A stretch of 64,000 nucleotides of DNA, from NCBI RefSeq assembly GCF_001870735.1, contig NZ_MORL01000010.1, positions 100,944 to 164,943 on the forward strand, in the 5' to 3' direction. Each line of letters starts with the position of its first letter. The stretch's first letter is position 1. The translations under genes and the position numbers were made by a program. The stretch is from Arsenicibacter rosenii. GTDB lineage: Bacteria; Bacteroidota; Bacteroidia; Cytophagales; Spirosomataceae. Shown here piece after piece: positions 42,726 through 50,997 of the stretch. The notes below the pieces were generated by a model. That model saw only the letters and a list, made by a program, of their open reading frames with translations. It did no database searches and was not told the origin of the DNA.

Positions 42726-43424
42726 ATGTCCATCGTTACAGTAACCGTATTACAATACCCGAAAGGAGCCCGTTTCCGGGCGTTCGGCAATATGGGGCGT
42801 TTTCTGATGAAGCCCTTTACCGCTACAGGCTTGCGGTTTCAGAAGCTGCTCGGGAGCGGCCGCGACTTCGGCGTTGTGCCTGATTTTTCTCAATATGTGT
42901 TTCTGGGTGTCTGGGAGTCACTAGAGCAGGCGCGGGCGTTCTGGCAATCAACAGAGGCTGGCCGGCTGCTCTACGGTACATCGGCTACCGGTACCCTATA
43001 CCTCCGGCCCTTCCGGTCGCACGGAAATTGGGACGGGCAGAACCCGTTCATGACTAACCCGCTGCCCGACGATCATCAGCATGGCCCCGTTGCCGTGCTG
43101 ACCCGCGCCACCATCCGCTGGCGGGCACTGCCGGATTTCTGGCGGCATGTGCCACAAGCCCGTCAGATGCTGCAGCACCACCAGGACCAGCTGCTTTTTG
43201 CGCTGGGGGTAGGCGAGAAACCACTGGTACAGCAATGCACGATCAGTGTCTGGCGCGATGGGGCAGCCATCAACCAATATGCGTACCGGCAAAGCGGGCA
43301 TAAGGAAGTCGTACAGCGTACCCGTCAGCGACGCTGGTATAGTGAAGAATTGTTTGCCCGGTTTGCGGTTATTAGCGTTGAAGGACCGGTTTTTCATCAA
43401 ATCGGCATGGAACTTGCTCAGTAG
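42726..43424 (+). CDS. CrtA-like (spheroidene monooxygenase-type) protein
   Basis: A 232-residue protein resembling spheroidene monooxygenase CrtA, a haem-dependent carotenoid oxygenase: SIVTVTVLQYPKGARFRAFG, FSQYVFLGVWES and later PVAVLTRATIRWRALPDFW. In purple bacteria CrtA adds keto groups to acyclic carotenoids. Homologues in Bacteroidota are frequent and of unknown substrate. No other carotenoid gene is nearby, so the function is inferred from family only. The frame is open to 42678; the ATG at 42726 fits the family start. Confidence 0.8.
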   Translation: MSIVTVTVLQYPKGARFRAFGNMGRFLMKPFTATGLRFQKLLGSGRDFGVVPDFSQYVFLGVWESLEQARAFWQSTEAGRLLYGTSATGTLYLRPFRSHGNWDGQNPFMTNPLPDDHQHGPVAVLTRATIRWRALPDFWRHVPQARQMLQHHQDQLLFALGVGEKPLVQQCTISVWRDGAAINQYAYRQSGHKEVVQRTRQRRWYSEELFARFAVISVEGPVFHQIGMELAQ

Positions 43425-43432
43425 CGTAGTGT

Positions 43433-43520
43433 AGGGGGCGGAGAGCATAGGGCGCAGAACACAGAGCCCTATGCTCTCCGCTCCGCGCACTGGCTCTCCG
43501 CCCTGCGCCCTTAGCCCCCT
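43433..43520. repeat. GC-rich compound hairpin, family 3, second copy
   Basis: CGGAGAGCATAGGGC at 43439-43453 pairs perfectly with GCCCTATGCTCTCCG at 43466-43480, enclosed by AGGGGGC/GCCCCCT arms at 43433-43439 and 43514-43520. It shares words (CATAG, TATGCTCT) with the hairpin at 37846. Confidence 0.75.
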
Positions 43521-43612
43521 GCACATCAGTACTTTGCGAAACCTTTTGTTTCTATTTGTAAACCAGCAAGGAAAATTGTTATTTTGCGGTTCTAAATGTT
43601 GTTCAAACCGAG

Positions 43613-45727
43613 ATGTCGTTAATTAACAAAATCAGAGAACGATCTGGTATCGCTGTCGCGATTGTGGCCATTAGCTTGATTCTTTTCATCGTAGGGAGTG
43701 ACCTGATGATGGGGCAAAACTCGCTATTTGGCGGAAATAGTCAGAAAGTAGGAGAAATCAGCGGACAGTCGATTGATTATCAGGACTTCAATTTAAAAGT
43801 AGATCAGCTGCGCTCAGAATACGAGCAGCAAACCGGCCGCGCACCTGCCGAACAGGATATGATTCAGATTCGTGAGCAGGCCTGGAATCAGTTAATCTTT
43901 GACATTGCTTATCAGGAAGAATTCGACAAGCTCGGTCTGAAAGTGTCACCGGATGAACTGGTAGATATGGTGCAGGGTAAAAATATCAGCCCTGCTGTTC
44001 GTCAGGCGTTTACCAACCCGCAAACCGGTGTTTTTGACAAAAATCAGATCATCAGCTACCTGAAAGGCATGCGTAACCTGCCGCCTCAGCAGCAGGCAGC
44101 ATGGGCGAGCTTTGAGAAAAACCTGAGCTCTGACCGCCTGCGTGAAAAGTACGAAAACCTGATGCGTTTGTCCGTATTTGCCACATCGGCTGAAGCAAAA
44201 AAAGAATATGACGCACAAAACAGCAAGGCAGATGTTAAGTTCCTGTTTGTGCCTTATTATACCATCAACGATACAACGGTAAAAGTTACCGACTCACAGC
44301 TGAAGGATTATCTGGATAAGCACAAAGATGAATATCCGGGTGCAGACAGCCGTTCAATGCAATATGTGACGTTCTCGGTTGTACCGTCAAAAGAAGACAG
44401 CGCCAGCCTGTATGACGAAATCAAATCGCTGGCCCGTGGCTTAGGTGCGGCCAAGAATGATTCATCATTTGCGATCGTAAACTCTGATGTCCGTCTGCCG
44501 TTGTACATGACAACCGGTGAAATTCCGGAGCAGATCCGCACGTCACTGGGTACATTCGCCCCAGGTGGTGTTTACGGTCCTTTCCGTGAAGCCAGCACAT
44601 ATTTTATTGTAAAATACGGCGGAACGAAAAAAGATACGAGCTATACTTTACGGGCCAGCCATATCCTGATCCGTCCGACGGCACAGACTGACTCGGCAAA
44701 AGCACAGGCCCGTCGTCGTGCCGAAGACATTCTGAAGCAAATTCAGGGTGGCGCCAGCTTCGAAGCACTGGCTCAGGCCAACAGCGCCGACGGTTCCGCA
44801 CAGCAAGGCGGTGACCTGGGGTACTTCAAAGACAATGGTCAGATGGTTAAACCATTTGAGCAGGCCGTATTCGCGCACAGCGGTACAGGCTTGTTGCCTA
44901 AAGTGGTAGAAACGGATTTCGGTTTCCACATCATTAAGGTAACTGAAGCTAAGACAAACACGCTCTACCGCTTAGCAACGGTTGGTAAGACAATTACGCC
45001 AAGCCAGGTTACCCGTGACGAAGTGTTGCGTAAAGCCGATCAGTTTGCTTCTGAAGCCCGTACGAAAGACGAGTTCATGGCGAAAGTGAAAGAGGATAAA
45101 TCACTGGTTGTGGCTACCGCTGACCGGATTCCGGAAAGTGCTAATACCGTGAATGCATTGACTGATGCCCGTCAGCTGGTTCGTTGGGCATTCGACGATA
45201 AAACCGACCTGAATGCTGTATCTGAACCATTCGATCTGGGCGAGCAATATGTCGTTGCTGTTCTGACGGGTAAGAGCGATAAAAAAAATGTATCGGTTGA
45301 CGATTATCGCCAGGAACTGACAGCAAAAGTTCGTAACGAACTGAAAGCAGAGCAGATCATTTCGAAATTAGGGTCGGCCAGCGGTACTTTGGAAGCCATT
45401 GCTCAGAAATACGGTTCAGGTGCATTGGTTGAAGATGTAACAGACGTTAACCTGGCAACGGGCTTCCTGCGCAGCGCCGGTGTAGACCCGGTTGCATTGG
45501 GTAAGGCATTTGGCCAGAAAGCCGGTAAGCGTTCTAAGCCATTCGCTGGTGAAGCTGGTGTGCTGGTGCTGGAAACAACACGCGTAACACCTGCTCCGGC
45601 CGTTGCTGATTACACGGTTTACAAAAACATGTTGCAGCAGAACGTATCATCACGGACTGGTTTCTACATCAACGAAGCCATTAAGGAGTCTGCTAAAATT
45701 GAAGATCGCCGCGCTAAATTCTTTTAA
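43613..45727 (+). CDS. peptidyl-prolyl isomerase PpiD/SurA-like
   Basis: A 704-residue protein anchored by one N-terminal helix (GIAVAIVAISLILFIVGSD), followed by a SurA-N-like helical domain, one clear parvulin (PpiC) domain at about residues 343-446 (RASHILIRPTAQTDSAKAQA, later FGFHIIKV), and further helical regions. PpiD-type proteins are inner-membrane chaperones assisting folding of proteins emerging from the Sec translocon and outer-membrane proteins. It is monocistronic with a very strong terminator. Confidence 0.94.
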   Translation: MSLINKIRERSGIAVAIVAISLILFIVGSDLMMGQNSLFGGNSQKVGEISGQSIDYQDFNLKVDQLRSEYEQQTGRAPAEQDMIQIREQAWNQLIFDIAYQEEFDKLGLKVSPDELVDMVQGKNISPAVRQAFTNPQTGVFDKNQIISYLKGMRNLPPQQQAAWASFEKNLSSDRLREKYENLMRLSVFATSAEAKKEYDAQNSKADVKFLFVPYYTINDTTVKVTDSQLKDYLDKHKDEYPGADSRSMQYVTFSVVPSKEDSASLYDEIKSLARGLGAAKNDSSFAIVNSDVRLPLYMTTGEIPEQIRTSLGTFAPGGVYGPFREASTYFIVKYGGTKKDTSYTLRASHILIRPTAQTDSAKAQARRRAEDILKQIQGGASFEALAQANSADGSAQQGGDLGYFKDNGQMVKPFEQAVFAHSGTGLLPKVVETDFGFHIIKVTEAKTNTLYRLATVGKTITPSQVTRDEVLRKADQFASEARTKDEFMAKVKEDKSLVVATADRIPESANTVNALTDARQLVRWAFDDKTDLNAVSEPFDLGEQYVVAVLTGKSDKKNVSVDDYRQELTAKVRNELKAEQIISKLGSASGTLEAIAQKYGSGALVEDVTDVNLATGFLRSAGVDPVALGKAFGQKAGKRSKPFAGEAGVLVLETTRVTPAPAVADYTVYKNMLQQNVSSRTGFYINEAIKESAKIEDRRAKFF

Positions 45728-45746
45728 TCAGCGCCAGACATAAACA

Positions 45747-45791
45747 AAAGAATAAGGCCCCGCTTCAACGTGAAGCGGGGCCTTATTCTTT
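45747..45791 (+). terminator. 21-bp perfect hairpin terminator
   Basis: AAAGAATAAGGCCCCGCTTCA pairs perfectly with its complement at 45771-45791, leaving a 3-base loop. It ends the PpiD-like gene and is symmetrical enough to work on both strands. Confidence 0.92.
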
Positions 45792-45886
45792 ACAGGTAAT
45801 CTACCGTAGCAGACAGTACGGCAATGACGCACATGTCTACGCTACATGGCGCAGAGCAAAAGTCACTGTAGTTGAACGGTGAAAAT

Positions 45887-46465
45887 TCAGTGGATCTGTT
45901 GATTAAGGTAAGCCGTCAGACCGGCCAGGGCTCTGGCACGATGGCTGATTTTATTTTTCTCCTCCAGCGACATTTCTGCAAAGGTGCGGTCGTAACCCTC
46001 AGGAACAAATACCGGATCATAACCAAAACCGCCGCTTCCGCGCGGGGCTGCCTGAATAGTACCCTCTACAATACCCTCAAACTGATGCTCTACACCGTGC
46101 AGAATCAGCGTAAATACCGTACGGAAACGGGCGCGGCGGTTGGTAACCCCAGTGAGGTTCCGGAGTAGTTTTTCAATGTTTTTGCCGTGGTCCCGTGTGC
46201 CGGAATAAAAGGCTGAATCAACGCCCGGCTCGCCATTCAACGCATCTACTTCCAGCCCTGAATCATCGGCGAAGCAGGAGACGCCAAAATGCTTGTATAC
46301 ATACCCGGCTTTCTGCCGCGAGTTGCCCGGAATGGTACCGGTTGTTTCAGGAAGCTCTTCGTTACAGCCGATGTCTTTTAATGTCTGAAGGGTGAACGCA
46401 TCACCTAAACCGTGCGCTACTTCTTCGAGCTTGTGCGCGTTGTTAGTGGCAAAACAGAGTGTCAT
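45887..46465 (-). CDS. rdgB: non-canonical purine NTP pyrophosphatase (RdgB/HAM1)
   Basis: A 192-residue HAM1-family enzyme that hydrolyses ITP, dITP and XTP to monophosphates, preventing their incorporation into nucleic acids. Signatures are FATNNAHKLEEV at the N-terminus, CFADDSGLEVDALNGEPGV and GSGGFGYDPVFVPEG. It starts downstream of the FKBP gene terminator on the same strand, so it probably has its own promoter. The length is typical. Confidence 0.97.
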   Translation of the reverse strand: MTLCFATNNAHKLEEVAHGLGDAFTLQTLKDIGCNEELPETTGTIPGNSRQKAGYVYKHFGVSCFADDSGLEVDALNGEPGVDSAFYSGTRDHGKNIEKLLRNLTGVTNRRARFRTVFTLILHGVEHQFEGIVEGTIQAAPRGSGGFGYDPVFVPEGYDRTFAEMSLEEKNKISHRARALAGLTAYLNQQIH

Positions 46466-46475
46466 AGTGGAAATA

Positions 46476-46506
46476 AAAAAAGCCGTTCGTAAAGCTACGA
46501 ACGGCC
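46476..46506 (-). terminator. terminator of the FKBP lipoprotein gene
   Basis: GCCGTTCGTA and TACGAACGGC form a 10-bp stem with a 4-base loop. On the minus strand seven T residues follow, directly upstream of rdgB. Confidence 0.9.
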
Positions 46507-46528
46507 AGGGAGATTCCCCGTTTTAAAT

Positions 46529-47461
46529 TTATTTTGAGCTCAGTACCCTGATTTCAAAAACAAGCGGAGCATAGGGAGGAATGGCGGTTGAACCTGAGCC
46601 GCTTCCGGCAATACCATACCCAACGGTCGATGGCAGAATAAGAATAAATGTTTCTCCTTTCCGGACGAGTGGCAGCGCAATGTCCCACGCTTTAATAACG
46701 GAGCCTTCACCGATTTTAAATGAAAAGGCGTTTGTGGAGTCCTGGCGGCTATCAAACTGTGTACCGTTCAGCAGTTTTCCTTTATACAATACCGATGCTG
46801 TCTGGCCGGTTTGTGCATAGGCTGAATCCGGCTTCGGCGAGGTTACGGCAATGCGTACCCCTTCGTCGGTTTTTTTGGTGATCGTCAGCTTATTGGCGGC
46901 GATATAATCTTCAATCTGCTGATCTTCAGTGCGGATGTTTACAACGCGTACGTCGTAACGGATCGGTGCATATTGAGGCAGTAACAGGGTTCCTACGCGG
47001 CCGTTGTCCAGATAAGAAGGAACCAGTAAAGTGGCTGCCTCGCCTTTTCGCAGCCCTTTTCCCCTAACCGTACCGGAATTGATGATACCATCATACAGAC
47101 CGGCCGTAATCCCGCTATACACGCCGGCAATAAATTTATTGGGGACGTTTGCCGCAATTTCGGTACTGTCGACGATTGTACCGTCAAGGCGGCGGGCAAT
47201 AAAATGGTACTGGATCTCATCCCCTGTATTAGCCGTTTGAGCGGTCGGAACAGCGGTCGTTACCATGTAATAAGTACCTACCTCCGTTTGCTGGATTTTA
47301 TCCCGCAGGCCGTTTTTGTCGATATACTGGTTAATTTCAGTATCGTTCTGCCGTTTGTAGCGTTCGGTCAGCGCCTCACCTGCCTGCTCACAGCCCCAGA
47401 GGCCGACAGCAATTCCCGCCAGCAGTAGCAGCTTCGTATTTATGTTTACTCGTAAAGGCAT
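46529..47461 (-). CDS. FKBP-type peptidyl-prolyl isomerase lipoprotein
   Basis: A 310-residue protein with a lipobox (LLLLAGIAVGLWGC) and two FKBP-like domains. The N-terminal one (about residues 75-170) is degenerate. The C-terminal one (about 215-308) has the recognisable GQTASVLYKGKLLNGTQFDS, then AWDIALPLVRKGE and ILPSTVGYG. It probably helps fold exported proteins in the periplasm. The next gene upstream on the same strand encodes a second FKBP lipoprotein of the same length, so the pair looks like a duplication. Confidence 0.93.
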   Translation of the reverse strand: MPLRVNINTKLLLLAGIAVGLWGCEQAGEALTERYKRQNDTEINQYIDKNGLRDKIQQTEVGTYYMVTTAVPTAQTANTGDEIQYHFIARRLDGTIVDSTEIAANVPNKFIAGVYSGITAGLYDGIINSGTVRGKGLRKGEAATLLVPSYLDNGRVGTLLLPQYAPIRYDVRVVNIRTEDQQIEDYIAANKLTITKKTDEGVRIAVTSPKPDSAYAQTGQTASVLYKGKLLNGTQFDSRQDSTNAFSFKIGEGSVIKAWDIALPLVRKGETFILILPSTVGYGIAGSGSGSTAIPPYAPLVFEIRVLSSK

Positions 47462-47573
47462 GTTTGCTTAAAGTTGGTAAGCATAACGGGCGAACAAGGC
47501 GGCAAAGAGCCGGTTATTCGCCCGTTTTATATAAACGAAATTGCGCGCAAATTGGTGCTTGAACGCCTGAGAA

Positions 47574-48494
47574 TTAACGACCCTGCGGCGCTCCCTGCGG
47601 TGCACCTGCCGGCGCCTGACCGGCTGCCGGCGCTTTCTGTACATTCACCAGTTCTACATCAAATACCAGAACCGAGTTGCCCGGAATAGCCGGAGGTGAA
47701 CCTTGTGGGCCGTAACCCATTGTTGACGGAATAACCAGTGTCGCTTTGGTGCCTTTTTTCAGCTTCAGGATAGCTTCATCCCAACCCGGAATCACCATAC
47801 CAACACCAATTTGCAGCTGAATTGGCTGACCGGTTTTCTGCGATGAGTCGAATACTTTGCCGTCCAGCAATTTGCCGGTGTAATGGATAGTAACGGCATC
47901 ACCCCGTTGTGGCTGCGGACCGGTACCGTCCTGAGAAACGATATAATACACACCGTTTTCCGTTTTCTGTGCCTTGCCGGTCAGGTTATTTTTTGCCAGG
48001 TAAGCAACGATTGCCTTATCGTCGATGCCTTTTTGTTTGCCCATCGCTTCGGCCTCCGACTTACGGTATTCTTCTTCGCTCTGAACGTTCAGAATTTTGA
48101 CGTTGAACGCGATATCAGAGCCTTTCGTTACGCCCGGAGGCATTGGCTGCATAGCACGGCCAAACAGCGAATCCGCACTAACGAAGAAAGTTGCGCTGTC
48201 GCCTTTAGCGAGCATCGCCAGACCTTCTTCAAAACTGCCTTTAAAGGGAGGTACCTGCAACATCAGTTTCAGCGGAGTCCCTTCTTTGTGCGTATCACGC
48301 AACACAGAGTCTTTGCTGTTTTTCAGCGTCAGATGGATTGTCATGACATCGCCAACTTTGGCTTTGCGGGCATCAGAGTTCTGGTCGTGTAACTGGTATT
48401 TCAACCCTGTATCACTTACCTGAACGCGGTCTTTTCCGCAGGATGCCAACACGGCCATCAACAAAGCGGCTTTTCCGAGGTCTTTTAAAAACAT
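47574..48494 (-). CDS. FKBP-type peptidyl-prolyl isomerase lipoprotein, second copy
   Basis: A 306-residue lipoprotein (LLMAVLASC lipobox) with a degenerate N-terminal FKBP-like domain and a well-conserved C-terminal one: GDAVTIHYTGKLLDGKVFDS, then PGWDEAILKLKKGTKA and VIPSTMGYGPQG. The last 20 residues are low-complexity (Ala, Pro, Gly, Gln). It shares architecture with the neighbouring FKBP gene but has a more canonical active-site domain. It follows an NrnA-like gene by 28 bases and may be co-transcribed. Confidence 0.95.
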   Translation of the reverse strand: MFLKDLGKAALLMAVLASCGKDRVQVSDTGLKYQLHDQNSDARKAKVGDVMTIHLTLKNSKDSVLRDTHKEGTPLKLMLQVPPFKGSFEEGLAMLAKGDSATFFVSADSLFGRAMQPMPPGVTKGSDIAFNVKILNVQSEEEYRKSEAEAMGKQKGIDDKAIVAYLAKNNLTGKAQKTENGVYYIVSQDGTGPQPQRGDAVTIHYTGKLLDGKVFDSSQKTGQPIQLQIGVGMVIPGWDEAILKLKKGTKATLVIPSTMGYGPQGSPPAIPGNSVLVFDVELVNVQKAPAAGQAPAGAPQGAPQGR

Positions 48495-48522
48495 GAATTG
48501 GGAATTGGTTTATTGTAATCGT

Positions 48523-49539
48523 TTAATGCGTTTCAAGTAATTGCTCCTGATACATCGGCAGTACTGACAGCAGCCAGTCTTCGGTCTCTGCTAATGACAG
48601 GCGGGAGCGTCCTCCGGCGGCGTTCCGGTGTCCGCCGCCGTTAAAATGACGGCTGGCCAGGTCGCGGACCGAAAAATCGCCGATCGACCGGAAAGACAGC
48701 CGGATTTCGTCGCCGCGGTCGATCAGAATAGCGGCGCCAACCACACCGTCAACCGAAAGAGCATAATTGACCAGCCCTTCGGTGTCGCCTGTTTTTGAAC
48801 GGAAACGTTTCAGCTCACTATCCGATAAGGTAATGTAGGCGAATTTATATTCCGGCAGCACGCGCAGTTTTTCGTTCAGGACATACCCCAGCATCCGTAG
48901 CTTCTCGAGTGACACATTGTCGTAGATTTGCCGGTGGATGTTACTGACGTTGATTTTCCGGTCGACCAGAAAAGCGGCCATGCGGTGTACATCGCCGGTG
49001 GTCGACGGATGCCGGAACGAGCCTGTATCGGTCATCAGACCGGCATAAAGGCACTCGGCAATCGACATGTCGATCAGATCGAGATCCCCTAGCTTATCAA
49101 TGAGATAGAAGATGAGCTGGGCGGTAGCCGCTGCCGTCGGATCCCAATACCCGAGGTCTGTAAATGATTCCGGTTCCAGGTGGTGGTCGACCAGAATTTT
49201 TTTGGCCCGCGACTGGCGGACCATCTGACCCAGTTCGCGGATGCGTTCAATGCTGGAAAAGTCGAGACAAAATATGATATCGACTTCGTCCATCAACTGA
49301 CTGATGGCAACACGGGCTTTTTCTTCAAAGGCAATGACTTCATCATTGCCCGGAAGCCAGTGCAAATTCTGCGAATAATCGGTTGGTGTGACCACTGTCA
49401 CACGATGACCCCGTTTCTTTAAGTAACCCGCCAAACCCAGCGACGAACCCATGGCGTCGGCATCGGGGTTTTGGTGAGTGGTAATCAGGATGGATTGCGG
49501 CTGTTTAAGCAGGTCGCCAATCGCTTCAATATCTTGCAT
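48523..49539 (-). CDS. DHH-family phosphoesterase (NrnA-like)
   Basis: A 338-residue protein with the DHH domain (HQNPDADAMGSSLGL, DFSSIER and the DHH triad in ILVDHHLEP) and a C-terminal DHHA1 domain with GGGHRNAAGG. NrnA-like enzymes degrade nanoRNA (2-5 nt) to mononucleotides and dephosphorylate pAp. The metal-binding Asp and His residues are present. The ATG at 49539 (MQDIEAIGDLL) is chosen; the open frame extends to 49566. Confidence 0.94.
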   Translation of the reverse strand: MQDIEAIGDLLKQPQSILITTHQNPDADAMGSSLGLAGYLKKRGHRVTVVTPTDYSQNLHWLPGNDEVIAFEEKARVAISQLMDEVDIIFCLDFSSIERIRELGQMVRQSRAKKILVDHHLEPESFTDLGYWDPTAAATAQLIFYLIDKLGDLDLIDMSIAECLYAGLMTDTGSFRHPSTTGDVHRMAAFLVDRKINVSNIHRQIYDNVSLEKLRMLGYVLNEKLRVLPEYKFAYITLSDSELKRFRSKTGDTEGLVNYALSVDGVVGAAILIDRGDEIRLSFRSIGDFSVRDLASRHFNGGGHRNAAGGRSRLSLAETEDWLLSVLPMYQEQLLETH

Positions 49540-49641
49540 ACACAGACGGCCTTGGCCGAAAATCAATCGCCAAAAATACGAAGTTTTCTCGTCTCAACAG
49601 CATCTTGCCGGGAGTTTAGGAAATTGTAGCCGAAAAGTCCC

Positions 49642-49649
49642 TACCTTTG
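49642..49649 (+). promoter_or_regulatory. candidate -7 promoter box for ndk
   Basis: TACCTTTG, followed by CA, matches TAnnTTTG. It ends 27 bases before the ndk ATG. The same box precedes glyA, the PiT gene and yqeY. Confidence 0.5.
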
Positions 49650-49676
49650 CACCCAAATAAAATTTGGCATTCATCC

Positions 49677-50096
49677 ATGGCAACAAACCGTACATTTACG
49701 ATGATCAAGCCGGACGCCGTTGCTGACGGTCATACCGGTGCAATCATCAAAATGATTGAAGAAGCAGGTTTTCGGATCATCGCGCTGAAAAAGACGCAGT
49801 TAACCAGCGAACAAGCCGGAAAATTCTATGCTGTTCACAGCGAACGTCCGTTCTATAGCTCACTTTGTGCATACATGTCATCGGGTCCGATTGTTCCGAT
49901 GATTCTGGAAAAAGAAAACGCTGTAGCTGACTTCCGTACCTTGATTGGCGCTACCAATCCGGCACAGGCTGCTGAAGGAACAGTCCGGAAACTGTTTGCA
50001 AAATCAATTGAGGCAAACGCCATCCATGGCTCAGATTCAGACGAAAACGCGGCGATTGAAGGGTCATTCTTCTTTGCCGGCGTAGAGCAGTATTAA
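49677..50096 (+). CDS. ndk: nucleoside diphosphate kinase
   Basis: A 139-residue enzyme that transfers the gamma-phosphate between nucleoside di- and triphosphates through a phosphohistidine. The catalytic His is in [15 protein letters not shown], and the N-terminus reads [11 protein letters not shown]. Start at 49677; an earlier TTG at 49647 lies within the promoter box and is rejected. It is monocistronic with a terminator downstream. Confidence 0.98.
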   Translation: MATNRTFTMIKPDAVADGHTGAIIKMIEEAGFRIIALKKTQLTSEQAGKFYAVHSERPFYSSLCAYMSSGPIVPMILEKENAVADFRTLIGATNPAQAAEGTVRKLFAKSIEANAIHGSDSDENAAIEGSFFFAGVEQY

Positions 50097-50107
50097 GTAA
50101 GATCGAG

Positions 50108-50162
50108 AGGATAAGGGGGAGGGGTATAGGGTTTATACTTTCCCTCTTATCCTTAGTTTTTT
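50108..50162 (+). terminator. terminator of ndk
   Basis: AGGATAAGGGGGAGGGGTATA can pair with TATACTTTCCCTCTTATCCT using several G-U pairs and one bulge, followed by six T residues. Confidence 0.75.
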
Positions 50163-50176
50163 CCCGGAGACTCGTT

Positions 50177-50677
50177 TCAGTCATATACCTTTTCCCCTTT
50201 CCTGAGCCAGATCCCCCAGGCCCGGGAGTAGGCATGGACGCGGCGCGTTGGCTTCCCATGCTGATCCACGACCGTATTGCCCTGGTTTACCCATTCAAAA
50301 ATGCTTCCGTAGAGGTTATAGACGTGTTTATAACCGGCAGCCAGTAGTTTATCTCCCACCTTTTCACTGCGATACCCAACCGAACAGTAGGTAACGATAA
50401 CGGCCGTTTTAGGAATGTCTTTCACGCGGCTGATGTCAAAATCATCATAACCCACCCAGCGGGCATCGGGCAGGTGGCTTACAGCATACTCTCTCGATTC
50501 ACGGGTATCGAGCAGCACCGGATCCGGCATTTTTTTCAGTTCCTCACACGAAACCAGCGGTACGGTTTTACTGTACAATGTTTCGAGTAAGGCTTTGTAT
50601 GCCTTGCTCGTAACCTGTGCTTTTACTGTTAGCGTGCAGATGCATAGAAGACAGGGCAGCAATTGCCGGATTTTCAT
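50177..50677 (-). CDS. exported rhodanese-like protein
   Basis: A 166-residue exported protein with signal peptide (IRQLLPCLLCICTLTVKAQ) and one rhodanese domain: VLLDTRESREYAVSHLPDAR and active-site YCSVGYRSEKV, where Cys is the presumed sulfur carrier. It is probably periplasmic; role in thiol or sulfur chemistry is likely but substrate unknown. The ATG at 50677 is chosen over a TTG at 50683. Above it lies a 314-base AT-rich gap with no supported gene. Confidence 0.92.
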   Translation of the reverse strand: MKIRQLLPCLLCICTLTVKAQVTSKAYKALLETLYSKTVPLVSCEELKKMPDPVLLDTRESREYAVSHLPDARWVGYDDFDISRVKDIPKTAVIVTYCSVGYRSEKVGDKLLAAGYKHVYNLYGSIFEWVNQGNTVVDQHGKPTRRVHAYSRAWGIWLRKGEKVYD

Positions 50678-50997
50678 AGTCAAAATAGTTACTCGCTACT
50701 ATACCAACATGCGTTGAAACAGCAAACTCTGTATGCTACAAAGGATTTCGGGAGCTCCCGGCCAATAAGTGCATAGGATAAAATAGCATCAGGTATGATA
50801 AACTGTTATTTTACTGACAAGTTACTATAAATCAGCATACAATATAAACCGGCAAATATAACTGTTTTATGAAAAAAGCGTTAAAATGTTGAATAATTAC
50901 TCTAAAATTTAGGGTAACATACTAAGTTTATATATTTTTAGAATTCGTTTAATTTGAGTTCGCGTCCGTTTTCATTGTTTTACCGTACCAAGTACCC

